From positions 1-64,000 of the forward strand of contig CABHNZ010000005.1 in the NCBI GenBank assembly GCA_902167985.1: DNA of 64,000 bases, given 5' to 3'. The notes beneath the pieces are model-generated. The model was not told the origin of the DNA. It did no database searches and saw only the letters and a program-made list of their open reading frames with translations. A program made the translations under genes and the position numbers. Positions 55,698-64,000 of the stretch are shown piece by piece; within the stretch, counting starts at the first letter, position 1; each line of letters starts with the position of its first letter. This DNA is from Shinella sp. UYSO24. GTDB taxonomy: Bacteria; Pseudomonadota; Alphaproteobacteria; Rhizobiales; Rhizobiaceae.

Positions 55698-56618
55698 TCA
55701 GGCGGCATTTTCGCGCCTGCGAAACAGCCTTCCGTCCAGCACGACGAGGCCAAAACCGATGACCAGCATGCCGGCGAAATCCGTCGCACCGAGCCTTTTG
55801 CCGAGGAAGAGTGCGCCAAGCAGGATCGCGAAAGGCGGGATCAGCAGGGTCACAAGAGAGGTGTTGGTGCGCCGGCGAGGCCGAGGATGCGGAAGAACAG
55901 GAGATAGGCATAGGCCGTGGAAATCAGCGCCAGAGCGAGGATTGCGGCAATGGCCGGAAGCGACGGCACGGGCAGGGTCCAGGGGTGGTCGGCCAGGAGC
56001 GAGACAGGCAGGACCATCAGGCTCGATGCCGTCAGCTGGCCGCAGGCAATGACGATTGCCGGGATGGCGCGGAAGCGCTTTCCATAGGTTCCCGCAAAGC
56101 CGTAGGAGATTGCGGCGCAGAGCGGCAGGATGAGCGCCCAGAGCGGAATCGAGGTCGTGCCCGCAAGGCTCGGGCCGATCAGGATTGCGGTGCCGAGAAG
56201 GCCAAGCAGGCAGCCGCCGATCTTGGCGGCGCTGAGCTTCTCGTCCGGGGTCCAGTAATTGGCGATCAGCACGGTCCAGACCGGTGTCGTCGCATTGAGG
56301 ATGGAGGCAAGGCCCGCGCCGATCTGCGTCTGGCCGAAGAAGATCAGCGCATGGGGCAGGGCGTGTTGAGGAAGCCCAGGACTGCGAAAGACTTCCAGTG
56401 TGCCTTCAGCGTCGGATAAAGATCGAAACGGCCGCCGATATAGATATGGAGCGCAAGCGCTGCGAGCCCGAGTCTCAGGAAGACGAGCGTCAGCGGCGGG
56501 ACTTCATGGATGGCAATGCGGGCGAGAAGAAGGAACCACCCCAGATCAGGCCGAGGAGTGCGATCAGCAACCAGGCAAGCGTGCTCGGTCTTGTGGCCGT
56601 CGTCGATGGCGTGCTCAT
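55698..56618 (-). CDS. EamA/DMT-family transporter (three frameshifts)
   Basis: A 10-helix drug/metabolite transporter of about 307 residues, made of two EamA halves. The first half reads MSTPSTTATRPSTLAWLLIA, LLGLIWGGSFF, then ARIAIHEVPPLTLVFLRLGL in a second frame, and the second half LIANYWTPDEKLSAAKIGGC. The C-terminus RLGATDFAGMLVIGFGLVVL is in a further frame. Three missing bases (near 56520, 56370 and 55865) restore it. The substrate is unknown; family members export amino acids or metabolites. Confidence 0.8.
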
Positions 56619-56790
56619 GGCGAATCCCCTCCTCCTTGAACGAAGGGTGAACAGATAGCGCGCGGCAAGCCGCCGCGCCACCCGATTTCCACTCTCCGGC
56701 GAAAATACACGGCAGTCGTCGCATGAAAAGAAAATGGCAGCGGCCCGGAGGGCGCTGCCATTCTGCAAGTCATTGCTGCGTGTCGAAGGC

Positions 56791-58033
56791 TCAGAGCGCG
56801 TCGAGCAGCGCCTGGGTCGCCAGCCATCGGCCGGCTGGCCAAGGCGGGCCTGTTCCTTCTGCACGGCGACGCGGGTGCCGGAGCCGAGAATGCCGTCGAC
56901 CTTGCCGATGTCATAGCCCTTGGCTTCCAGCTTGGTCTGCAGCGCGCGCATGCCGGCATCGTCGAGACCGGATCCGGATTGCCCTTGTTATAGGTCGGGG
57001 CGCCGAGAGGCGGGTGGGCGAATAGGCGGCGGACGTCGTGTAGATGAACGACTTGTTCCATTCGAGATAGATATTGAAGTTCGGGTAGGTCAGGAAGGCC
57101 GGGCCCTTGCGGCCCTGCGGCAGGATGAGGGCTGCCGGAAGGGTGCCGAAGGAGGTGTCGCCGTCGCGCGGCTTCACACCATAGGCGAACCACTGGCTTG
57201 CCGGGATCTCGTTGCCGAGGCCGCTCTTTTCCCAGGGCAGGTTTTCCGGAACGCTGACTTCCTGCAGCCATGGCTGGCCGGCCTTGAAGCGAGATGCTGG
57301 ATGAATTTCGCGGCCGTCAGCACGGCATCGGCGCTGCTCTGCTTGACGTTGACATGACCGTCGCCATCGCCATCGACGCCATAGGCGATGATGTCTTCCG
57401 GCAGCATCTGCACCTGACCGATTTCACCGGCCCAGGCACCGGTATTGGTGGCCGGGTTGAGGTCGCCATGCTGGACCATCTCGATGGCCGCGATCAGCTG
57501 CGGGCGAAACAGTTCCGGGCGGCGGCAATCATGCGCCATGGTGACGAGCGCGTTGCGGGTGTTGAAATCGCCCTGGAAGGTGCCGAAATCGGTTTCCATC
57601 GCCCAGAAGGCGGTGATGACACCGGCGGGCACGCCGAACTCGTTCTTAGCGCGGGAGAAGACGTCGGCCATGGTCTTCATCTTCTGGCGGCCGATATCGA
57701 GGCGGCCCTGGCTGACGGTGCGCTGCGAGAATTCGAGGAAGGTCTGGCGGAAGACGCCCTGGGCGCGGTCGCGGGCGAGAACCTTGGGGTCGATCACGGC
57801 GCGGCCAGTGCCTCATCGGCAACATTGGCCGGAACACCCTTGGAGACGGCCTCTGCCTTGACGCCGGCGAGGAATGTCGAAAGATCGCCGCCGCAGGGAA
57901 CGGAGCCGGCGGGCGCTGCCGTGGCCGCCGCGGATGGCGCCTGCGCCATGGCGCTGGTGGAGATGGCGGTGGTTGAGAGGGCCGTCAGGAAAAGGCAGCC
58001 CGTAGCAAGACGGCGGAAGGGTGTGGCAGACAT
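56791..58033 (-). CDS. MltB-like lytic murein transglycosylase (about five frameshifts)
   Basis: A periplasmic enzyme that cleaves peptidoglycan to 1,6-anhydro ends. From 58033 (MSATPFRRLATGCLFLTALS, signal peptide) the reading passes to SQGRLDIGRQKMKTMADVFS and VITAFWAMETDFGTFQGDFN, which carries the catalytic glutamate (AMETDFG), then WAGEIGQVQMLPEDIIAYGV. Later frames give FGTLPAALILPQGRKGPAFL and a C-terminal peptidoglycan-binding domain (RALQTKLEAKGYDIGKVDGI). Five missing bases restore 415 residues. It lies next to a GH25 lysozyme gene, also on the minus strand. Confidence 0.85.
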
Positions 58034-58198
58034 CGTCGTTCCCAAAAATGATCGAAAGCCACCCTCGTGCTGATCCTTGTCTTCGATCGATCGGCAGCGC
58101 CGGCTGGCTGGTCGCGGTGGTTTTATCGCAAGCGCTAACGTAAAGCCAGCCAGCTATTCTTGAGCAACGGCGAATTGAAGCGCCGTCATGGTACGGGT

Positions 58199-59130
58199 TT
58201 ATTCCGGCATCGCAAAGGGCTGGAGTGCCGGCTGCATGACAGGATTGGCATCGGCATAGGCGACCGGAGCAACGGGTGCTGCCGTCGCAGCGGAGCGGCT
58301 GCCGCCACCGCCGTGCCGCTATCCTGGATCGGGTGCTCAAGCTGGGCGATCCATGTGCGCCACTGTTTGGCATTGCCGGCAAAGACGTTGATATCCGTCT
58401 GGCCCTTGACGCCGGGAACGATGCCGGTGCCGGTATATTGCCAGAAGGACCAGCGGCGATCCGGGTATATCTTGCTCGGATGGGCGGCGGTCGAGCGGAC
58501 CCAGAACGGATAGTTGTCGAAATAGCCGACGAGGTTGTCGCGGTGGAAATCGACCGACGTGTAGATGATCGGGCGCTTGCCGTAATAGGCCTCCAGCCGG
58601 TCCATGAAACGCTTCATGACGGCGCGTACCGTTGCCGGGTCGGGCCTCAGCTTGCAGGTCTTGGAGGAGTGGTTCCATTCGACGTCGATCACGGGCGGCA
58701 TCTGGACGGATGCCTTCGGCACGTTCTGGATGAACCAGTCGGCCTGCTCGTCGGGTGTCGAACAGAAATAGTAGAAATGATAGGGCGCATAGGGAATGCC
58801 GACGGCGGCAGCCGCGCGCCAGTTCTTCTCAAAGGTCGGATCGACGCGATCCTTGCCCTCGGTCGCCTTGAAGAAGACGAAGGAAATGCCGGATTTCTTG
58901 ACTGTCGGCCAGTCTACGCCGTCGCCGTTCCACTTGGACAGGTCGATGCCGTGGATGTCGTGCTTGCCCGGATGGTCGGAGCCGAAATCGGCCGGCTTGG
59001 CATCCTTGAACTTCCCCTTGCCGATAGACGAGGTGGAGATCAGATCGTAACGCGTCGACGTGCAGGACGTCGCGGAAAGGCCAATGGCGAAAAGGGCTGC
59101 GGCAAGCAAAGCAGTCGGGAGCCGAGGCAT
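58199..59130 (-). CDS. GH25 family lysozyme, lipoprotein (frameshifted at the end)
   Basis: A muramidase of the Chalaropsis-type family GH25. The start at 59130 (MPRLPTALLAAALFAIGLSA) gives a lipoprotein signal with C23 in TSC. The catalytic Asp-Glu pair is in PPVIDVEWN, with the substrate-binding start HGIDLSKWNGDGVDW. The enzyme would be anchored in the outer or inner membrane. A missing base near 58300 shifts the Ala-rich tail; the corrected C-terminus reads YADANPVMQPALQPFAMPE. Restored length 310 residues. GH25 enzymes are less common in Gram-negatives but found in rhizobia. Confidence 0.9.
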
Positions 59131-59196
59131 TGATGTCCTCAAATCAGAGACGAAACGGAAGCCTCTCGCCCCGCGAACGCAATACACAGGGAGGCA

Positions 59197-59211
59197 TGAA
59201 CGTCATGTTCA
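59197..59211 (-). promoter_or_regulatory. Inverted repeat before the lysozyme gene
   Basis: TGAACGTCATGTTCA has perfect five-base arms (TGAAC/GTTCA) around a five-base centre, 67-81 bases before the lysozyme start. The half-sites are like those of the composite elements at 19366, 19574 and 42441, but the outer pair is not recognisable here. Confidence 0.3.
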
Positions 59212-59273
59212 CCATAACGTCGTAAAAATTCCGTTAGGGCAAGCTGAAAAACGCGCGCCCCTCGCTTACGACC

Positions 59274-59942
59274 TCAGCCCCGACGGCGGATCACGGCGTG
59301 CCACGCATAGCCCCAGCCGATCGTCTCGAAGGCCATGTCGGCATCTGCCGCGTGAAGCCGGGCTTCCAGCGCTTCATGCAGATCCGGCCGTGGTGTGACG
59401 TGGAAGCGGGTGAGCCAGGCCTTGAGCATCTGGCCGAACCAGCGCGGCAGGTCTTCCTGCTGGCCGAAATCGACGATGTGCAGCGAACCGTTCGGGGCAA
59501 GGGCGGCGAGTGCGGCGTCCACCGCCTTTTCCCAGCCGGGTATCATCGACAATGCGTATGAGATGAGGATGCGGTCAAAACCGTCGACACCGAAATCGCG
59601 GGGCGAGAAATCGGTGGCGTCGGCGACGCGCAGTTCGGGCGAGGTTTTCAGACCGCGGAAATTGGCGCGGGCGCTCTGCAGCATCTCGGCGGAGATATCG
59701 AGACCGTAGAGATTGGCGTCGAGATAGCGGCGATGGGCGAGAAGCAGGTTGCGGCCCGTGCCGCAGCCGACTTCGAGCAGCGAGCCCTGCGGCGGGATTT
59801 TCAGCCCCTCGATCGCGCGGTCGCGACCGAAGAGATAGTATTTGCGAGTGAGGTCGTAGATGTGGCGCTGATAGCGGTACATCCGGTCCATGCTTTTGGC
59901 ATGATCGGAGGAGGCCGAAGGCTTGGCCAGATCGATCGCCAT
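59274..59942 (-). CDS. btaB: Betaine lipid N-methyltransferase
   Basis: A class I SAM-dependent methyltransferase of 222 residues. The start at 59942 (MAIDLAKPSASSDHAKSMDR) overlaps the btaA stop as ATGA. The SAM-binding loop is LLEVGCGTGRNLLL near residue 50, followed by LYGLDISAEMLQSA. It would methylate diacylglyceryl-homoserine three times to give the phosphorus-free betaine lipid DGTS. The N-terminal YRYQRHIYDLTRKYYLFGRD is typical of BtaB. The coupling to btaA makes the call strong. Confidence 0.88.
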   Translation of the reverse strand: MAIDLAKPSASSDHAKSMDRMYRYQRHIYDLTRKYYLFGRDRAIEGLKIPPQGSLLEVGCGTGRNLLLAHRRYLDANLYGLDISAEMLQSARANFRGLKTSPELRVADATDFSPRDFGVDGFDRILISYALSMIPGWEKAVDAALAALAPNGSLHIVDFGQQEDLPRWFGQMLKAWLTRFHVTPRPDLHEALEARLHAADADMAFETIGWGYAWHAVIRRRG

Positions 59943-61187
59943 CAGCCCTTCCTCACATAGATGTGGAAGCCGCCATAGATGGCGGAGCGATCCTGAAGGT
60001 TCAGGTCGAGCGAGCGGTCGGCAAGGTAATCCCACTGGTCGGCCAGCGCCTCGGACAAGCGGCCGTCGAGCACGCTCTTTTCGGCGGCGGTGCGGAAGAT
60101 GACGCGGGCGCGGGGGCGGCGGTGCGGGTGATCTCGGTCCAGAGGTCGTTCAGCTGCTCGTCGGTCATCCAGTCCTGCGCGTCAAGGAGGATGTAGCGAT
60201 CGACCGTGCCGGCCGCTTGCGCTTCAGAAGCTCGGTATAGCTTTCGTGGTGAACCGCGGCGCGATCGACATTGGCGCGGATCGTCCGGTAATATTCGGCC
60301 TGAAGATAGGTGGGGAGCGATCCCTCGTGAGCGGCCGGATAGCGGCGCATGAAGGCCTGCCAGGCGAAATAATTGTCACGCAGCGGAAAATGGCAGGCGA
60401 GCTTTTCGAGGCGCTGGCGCAGGACCGGCGCAATCGAGCCGCCATCGGCCATGCCGGCCAGTTCGTCATATTGCTGGGGCGGGATGCCGAGGCCGAAGAG
60501 TGAGCTCTTGCGGGCGGTGATCCAGCGGATCAGCGGCTTGTCGAACAAAGGCGAGATGCGATCGTCGAAGAACTGGCGCTGTTCGCGCAGGGATTTGGTC
60601 TTCGCCATCTCGGTCAGATCGATGCCGTGCAGGCGGGCGATCAGGTGGCCGGCACCGATGAAGCGGCCGAGAAGGCCGGTGCGGTAGATATTGCGGTCGA
60701 AGACTTCGACGCGGCGACGGCCGGACAGGGTGCGCTTCTGCCAATAGGCGCGTGTCGCCTCATCGAGGTTCGGGGCGATGTCGGCGTCAAACAGGCGGCT
60801 GTTGGCCTTGGTCTCGGTCATGCCGAAATAGCGCACCACATCGGCGTGGCTTGCGAGGTGGCGGAAGGCTGAAAGCTTCAGGCGGTTGAGGGCGATGTGA
60901 TGCGGGTTGAGATCGACGACGTCGATCGATTTCGGCGAACGCGACAGATAGGCCAGCATGTTGCAGCCGCCGGAACCGATGGTGACGACCGAATGGCCCT
61001 CGGCAAGCTCCATCGCCCGCATGTCGATTTCAGGATCTTCCCAGATCTGCGGATAGACGAGGCCGGAAAAGAGCAGGCCGAAAAGCCGTTCCGACAAACC
61101 CTGGCTTGAGAGCATACGATGCTGAAGAAGGGCGTCCTTGAGTTTCTGATTTTTCCGGAAACCGGCTTCCTGTGCAATGTCGGCCAT
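59942..61187 (-). CDS. btaA: Diacylglycerol 3-amino-3-carboxypropyltransferase (two bases missing)
   Basis: Makes diacylglyceryl-homoserine by moving the aminocarboxypropyl group of SAM to diacylglycerol, the first step of betaine-lipid synthesis. The start at 61187 (MADIAQEAGFRKNQKLKDAL) is followed by FSGLVYPQIWEDPEIDMRAM, the SAM-binding VVTIGSGGCNMLAYLSRSP and VDLNPHHIALNRLK, typical of the DUF3419/BtaA family. Two missing bases near 60215 and 60105 restore 415 residues with VDRYILLDAQDWMTDEQLND. It overlaps btaB. In rhizobia such lipids replace phospholipids under phosphate limitation; no clear Pho box was found upstream. Confidence 0.9.
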
Positions 61188-61407
61188 CGGCTTGTCCCAT
61201 CCCGATTGAGGTTCCGGTGCGTTTAAGCCTGTCGTGCAACAGGGTGATGACGCCGATTGTGAATGACGGATATGCAGCAATGCCTGCCGCTTTCGGGGCG
61301 GGGGCAGTCAGACGCCGACTGATCGCTTCGTGTCTTTCGGCTTCGTGTCTTTCGCCCGACGCATAAACCTGCTTCGATCGCAGTCCGATCGGAACCCGGA
61401 GCCCTTC

Positions 61408-62811
61408 ATGCGATTTGTCGTTGCCGCCGCGAAAATCCTCTGCCTGCTCATCGTTCTCCTGATTGCTGCCACCGGGTTGTGGCTGACGCTGATGCCGCCG
61501 GAACTGTTGCGGGTGGGAAGCGGCTATGCGGCGAAAATTGTCTGCTCCAACGTGTTCATCGCCGGGCGCGATCCGGATGAGGTTCTGGCCGTCGATGTGC
61601 AGGCGCCGGGCAACAGGCTTCTGGAGCTGATGCGCGTCTCCGTCGATCGGGAAGCGCGGGAGGTTCATGCGGGGTTCCTCTGGATATTCGGCACAAGCGA
61701 GGCCGTCTATCGCGATGGGCTGGGCTGCACGGTGCGGCCCGATGGCAAGGCGCCGCCGGCGATCGGGGTGACGCCTGTTGTTGCTGCAGCAGCTGCTGCT
61801 GGGGCAGATCGCCTCTGGCCGGAAGGGCAGAAGGTCGAATCGAATGAATCGGTTACGAACATTCTCTCAGATCCTGCTTTGACCGGGCCGGGCATGCGTG
61901 CCGTCGTGGTGGTGAAGAATGGCCGGATCGTCGGCGAGACCTATGGGGCGGGCTTTTCCGCCTCCACGCCGCTGATCGGCTGGTCGATGACCAAGACCGT
62001 CAATGCGGCGATCATCGGCACGCTGATCGGTGATGGCAGGATGGCGCTGACGGATCATGATCTCGTCGCCGCATGGCGCGGCAGCGAGCGGGAGAAGATC
62101 ACGCTTGCCAATCTCTTGTCGATGGAAAGCGGTCTCGAATTCAACGAGGATTACGGCACGGTTGCCGATGTGACGCGGATGCTGTTTCTCGAAAGCGACA
62201 TGGCGCGGTTCGTGGCGGGCAAGCCGCTCGTCGCAGCACCGGGCACGGCCTTCAGCTATTCCTCCGGCACCTCGACGCTTCTTTCTCGTTTGTGGATGGA
62301 GAAGATCGGCGACAGGACTGCGGCGCTCAATTATCCCCGGCGGGCGCTGTTCGAGCCGATCGGGATGGAAAGTGCCGTGATGGAGACTGATGCCGAGGGG
62401 ACATTCGTCGGCAGTTCCTATCTCTATGCGACGGCGCGGGACTGGGCGCGATTCGGTCTGCTTCTTTCCCGTGACGGGGTGTGGAACGGCCGGCGCATCC
62501 TGCCGGAAGGGTTCGTCTCGCTGATGCAGGTGCCGAACGGACATTCCGGCGGGCGCTTCACGCAGATGCAGACATGGCTGCCTTCACGCGAGGGGGCGGT
62601 GAAGGGACGGATGCCGCCGGATACATTCTATCTCAGCGGCCATGACGGGCAGACGGTTGCCGTCATGCCGTCACTGGATCTGGTGGTGGTGCGGCTGGGG
62701 CTGACACCCGGACAGGGGAATTACGATCCGGGTTACTTGGCCGGTACGCTCGCCGCGATGCCGGCAGGCGTGCTGACCGGCATGCTGAAGGCAACTGCCG
62801 TCGGGCGCTGA
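61408..62811 (+). CDS. Serine hydrolase of the class C beta-lactamase family
   Basis: A 467-residue serine hydrolase with an N-terminal membrane anchor (MRFVVAAAKILCLLIVLLIA). The catalytic tetrad is S193-M-T-K196 in GWSMTKTVNAAI, the second motif is YSSGTS (in place of YxN) and the third is the HDGQT region near the C-terminus. It resembles esterase or amide-hydrolase members of the family (EstB type) rather than true beta-lactamases. The start at 61408 is preferred over 61330 because the anchor begins there. It is divergent from btaA, and its end overlaps the convergent transglycosylase gene by 79 bases. Confidence 0.85.
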   Translation: MRFVVAAAKILCLLIVLLIAATGLWLTLMPPELLRVGSGYAAKIVCSNVFIAGRDPDEVLAVDVQAPGNRLLELMRVSVDREAREVHAGFLWIFGTSEAVYRDGLGCTVRPDGKAPPAIGVTPVVAAAAAAGADRLWPEGQKVESNESVTNILSDPALTGPGMRAVVVVKNGRIVGETYGAGFSASTPLIGWSMTKTVNAAIIGTLIGDGRMALTDHDLVAAWRGSEREKITLANLLSMESGLEFNEDYGTVADVTRMLFLESDMARFVAGKPLVAAPGTAFSYSSGTSTLLSRLWMEKIGDRTAALNYPRRALFEPIGMESAVMETDAEGTFVGSSYLYATARDWARFGLLLSRDGVWNGRRILPEGFVSLMQVPNGHSGGRFTQMQTWLPSREGAVKGRMPPDTFYLSGHDGQTVAVMPSLDLVVVRLGLTPGQGNYDPGYLAGTLAAMPAGVLTGMLKATAVGR

Positions 62812-64000
62812 TCGCTGTCGATCTCGTCCAGCATGTCCTTGCGCTTGGCATCGTAATAGTAGCCGCGGGCATAGAGCTGGATGGCGTTGTCGTTCTTGTT
62901 GTCGGCAACGAGCCAGGCGCCGCGCAGATACTTGATCGCGTATTTGAGGTTCGTCTCGGCGTCGAGAAGACCCTTCGGCGGACCCTGGTAGCCCATGGCC
63001 TTGGCGGTCGCATAGCGGATCTGCATCAGGCCCCAATAGCCGTTCTTGTGATAGGCCTTGGGATCGTACTTGCTCTCACGATGAACGACACGGTGGACGA
63101 GCGATTCCGGTACGCCATAGAGGCCGGCGTAACGGTGAATGAGCTTCTTCAGTTCCGGCGGGGCGTCTGCCGCAGTTTCCGGCAGCGGATCGCCGGGAGC
63201 CGGCGGGAAGTCCATGCCGCGGTTGATTGCCGAGATGGCGGAGACGGCCTTGGGCTGGCCGGCATAGGCAAGTGTCGTGACGCCAGCTGCCGGAAGCGTC
63301 GGGCCGGTATCGGGGCGCGGCAGCGGAATGACGTGCTGGAGCGCCACCATGTCCGGTGTGAGTTCCGGCTCGTCGAGGGCGATCGCCTGTGCGGCGGCCG
63401 GCTGGATCTGGCCATTAGCGACGGCCTGTGCGACCGGCGGGGAAATCAGGCGGCTCGACTTCTGCGAGGCGGTGCCGGCTGCTGTCGGCTGCTGGGCATA
63501 TTGTGCCGCGACCTGAGCCTGCTGCGGCTGGAACTGACCCGGCGCTGCGGCCTGACCCTGGGTGAGGGGCTGAGCGAGAGGCTGGGCCTGCGCCAGAACC
63601 GGCGGCTGCACGGCTGCGGAAATGGTTTGCGGCTTGAAGGCAAGGATCGGCGCCATGACCGGCGATGCCATGGCTGCGGACTGGACGGAGGCGGTTTCGG
63701 CTTCTGCCGGAACCGGAACGGCGATGCGACCGGTCTTGGTCAGAGCGATCGTCGGCTGTGCGGCCATCGAAGCGTCAGCGGCCGTTGCACCGCCCTGCTG
63801 CGCCACCATCATCGGCTGATCACCGACCGGAAGAGGGCCGTTGAATTGGGTGGTTGCTCCTTCGGCAGAAGCGATCTTGGCAGACCCGGCGTGTTCCGCC
63901 GAAGCCATTTTCTGGTCGCGTTCGACGCTCGAACATCCGGCAAGTGCCGACGACATCAACAATGCCGCAGCCGTTCCACGGCCGATGAACCGAATTACCG
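62733..64000 (-). CDS. SLT-family lytic transglycosylase lipoprotein (5' end outside window)
   Basis: The reading frame runs off the right edge; the first residues seen are about VIRFIGRGTAAALLMSSALA, followed by the lipobox LAGC. A long Ala/Gln/Pro-rich linker follows. The C-terminal SLT domain carries the catalytic glutamate in LVHRVVHRESKYDPKAYHKN, then YWGLMQIRYATAKAMGYQGP and NLKYAIKYLRGAW. It would cleave periplasmic peptidoglycan as an outer-membrane lipoprotein. No frameshift is seen in the visible part. Its last 79 bases overlap the end of the convergent serine hydrolase. Confidence 0.88.
   Translation of the reverse strand, partial: VIRFIGRGTAAALLMSSALAGCSSVERDQKMASAEHAGSAKIASAEGATTQFNGPLPVGDQPMMVAQQGGATAADASMAAQPTIALTKTGRIAVPVPAEAETASVQSAAMASPVMAPILAFKPQTISAAVQPPVLAQAQPLAQPLTQGQAAAPGQFQPQQAQVAAQYAQQPTAAGTASQKSSRLISPPVAQAVANGQIQPAAAQAIALDEPELTPDMVALQHVIPLPRPDTGPTLPAAGVTTLAYAGQPKAVSAISAINRGMDFPPAPGDPLPETAADAPPELKKLIHRYAGLYGVPESLVHRVVHRESKYDPKAYHKNGYWGLMQIRYATAKAMGYQGPPKGLLDAETNLKYAIKYLRGAWLVADNKNDNAIQLYARGYYYDAKRKDMLDEIDSDQRPTAVAFSMPVSTPAGIAASVPAK

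Noticed and set aside
61188-61330. Possible Pho box before btaA
   Set aside because: Two CGTCAT copies are 16 bases apart, whereas a PhoB site needs 11-base periodicity with seven-base repeats.

Overview
The window is a 64 kb piece of an alphaproteobacterial chromosome, most likely from the Rhizobiaceae (Rhizobium, Agrobacterium or Sinorhizobium relatives). The evidence is high GC with strong third-position GC bias, an alphaproteobacterial SOS box (GTTC-N7-GTTC), a CtrA-type site, a sigma-54 promoter before glnBA, a betaine-lipid btaAB pair, and gene orders I recall from rhizobial chromosomes (rlpA-dac-tmk-holB-metG-tatD; gyrA-coaD-ppi-ppi-queA-tgt). No rRNA, tRNA, CRISPR array, phage or complete mobile element was found. 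The first 71 bases look like the end of an IS21-family element.

Layout. 1-3.2 kb: IS end, small Rhizobiaceae-type hypothetical genes (two of them apparently cut off against each other) and an outer-membrane barrel protein. 3.5-11.5 kb (+): rlpA, a D-Ala-D-Ala carboxypeptidase-like protein, tmk, holB, metG, a TatD nuclease and an MBL hydrolase. 11.7-15.1 kb: GNAT, J-domain protein, MFS exporter, DUF4864. 15.2-19.2 kb (-): coaD, two cyclophilins, queA, tgt. 19.4-20.1 kb (+): three tiny membrane-protein genes with a duplicated regulatory element. 20.3-30.6 kb: gyrA, marC, ssb/uvrA sharing an SOS box, DUF72, nnr. 30.8-32.7 kb: glnB-glnA. 32.8-38.4 kb (-): an MHS symporter and a four-gene ABC uptake operon. 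39.3-50.5 kb: ethanolamine-type permease, L,D-transpeptidase, DUF4432, TIGR01244, RidA, a translationally coupled CoA-transferase/ThDP enzyme pair, a hydrolase, ettA. 50.7-55.3 kb (+): chemoreceptor, ArsR-methyltransferase regulator with a perfect operator, metF. 55.4-64 kb: a 25-residue membrane protein, EamA exporter, lytic transglycosylase, GH25 lysozyme, btaAB, serine hydrolase, and an SLT transglycosylase running off the end.

The genes are mainly core housekeeping, with an unusual density of cell-envelope functions: RlpA, a carboxypeptidase homologue, L,D-transpeptidase, two lytic transglycosylases, a lysozyme and betaine-lipid synthesis. One composite operator-like element occurs three times, before two of the tiny membrane-protein genes and before the L,D-transpeptidase, which suggests a shared envelope-linked regulon. 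It is the most promising undescribed signal here.

Quality caveat. About 22 genes, including essential single-copy ones (gyrA, ssb, holB, ettA's neighbours, the ABC operon), are interrupted by roughly 46 frameshifts. Every one fits missing bases, and restoring them always gives a whole number of codons. I treat these as sequence errors, give the full gene spans, and call the genes CDS rather than pseudogenes.
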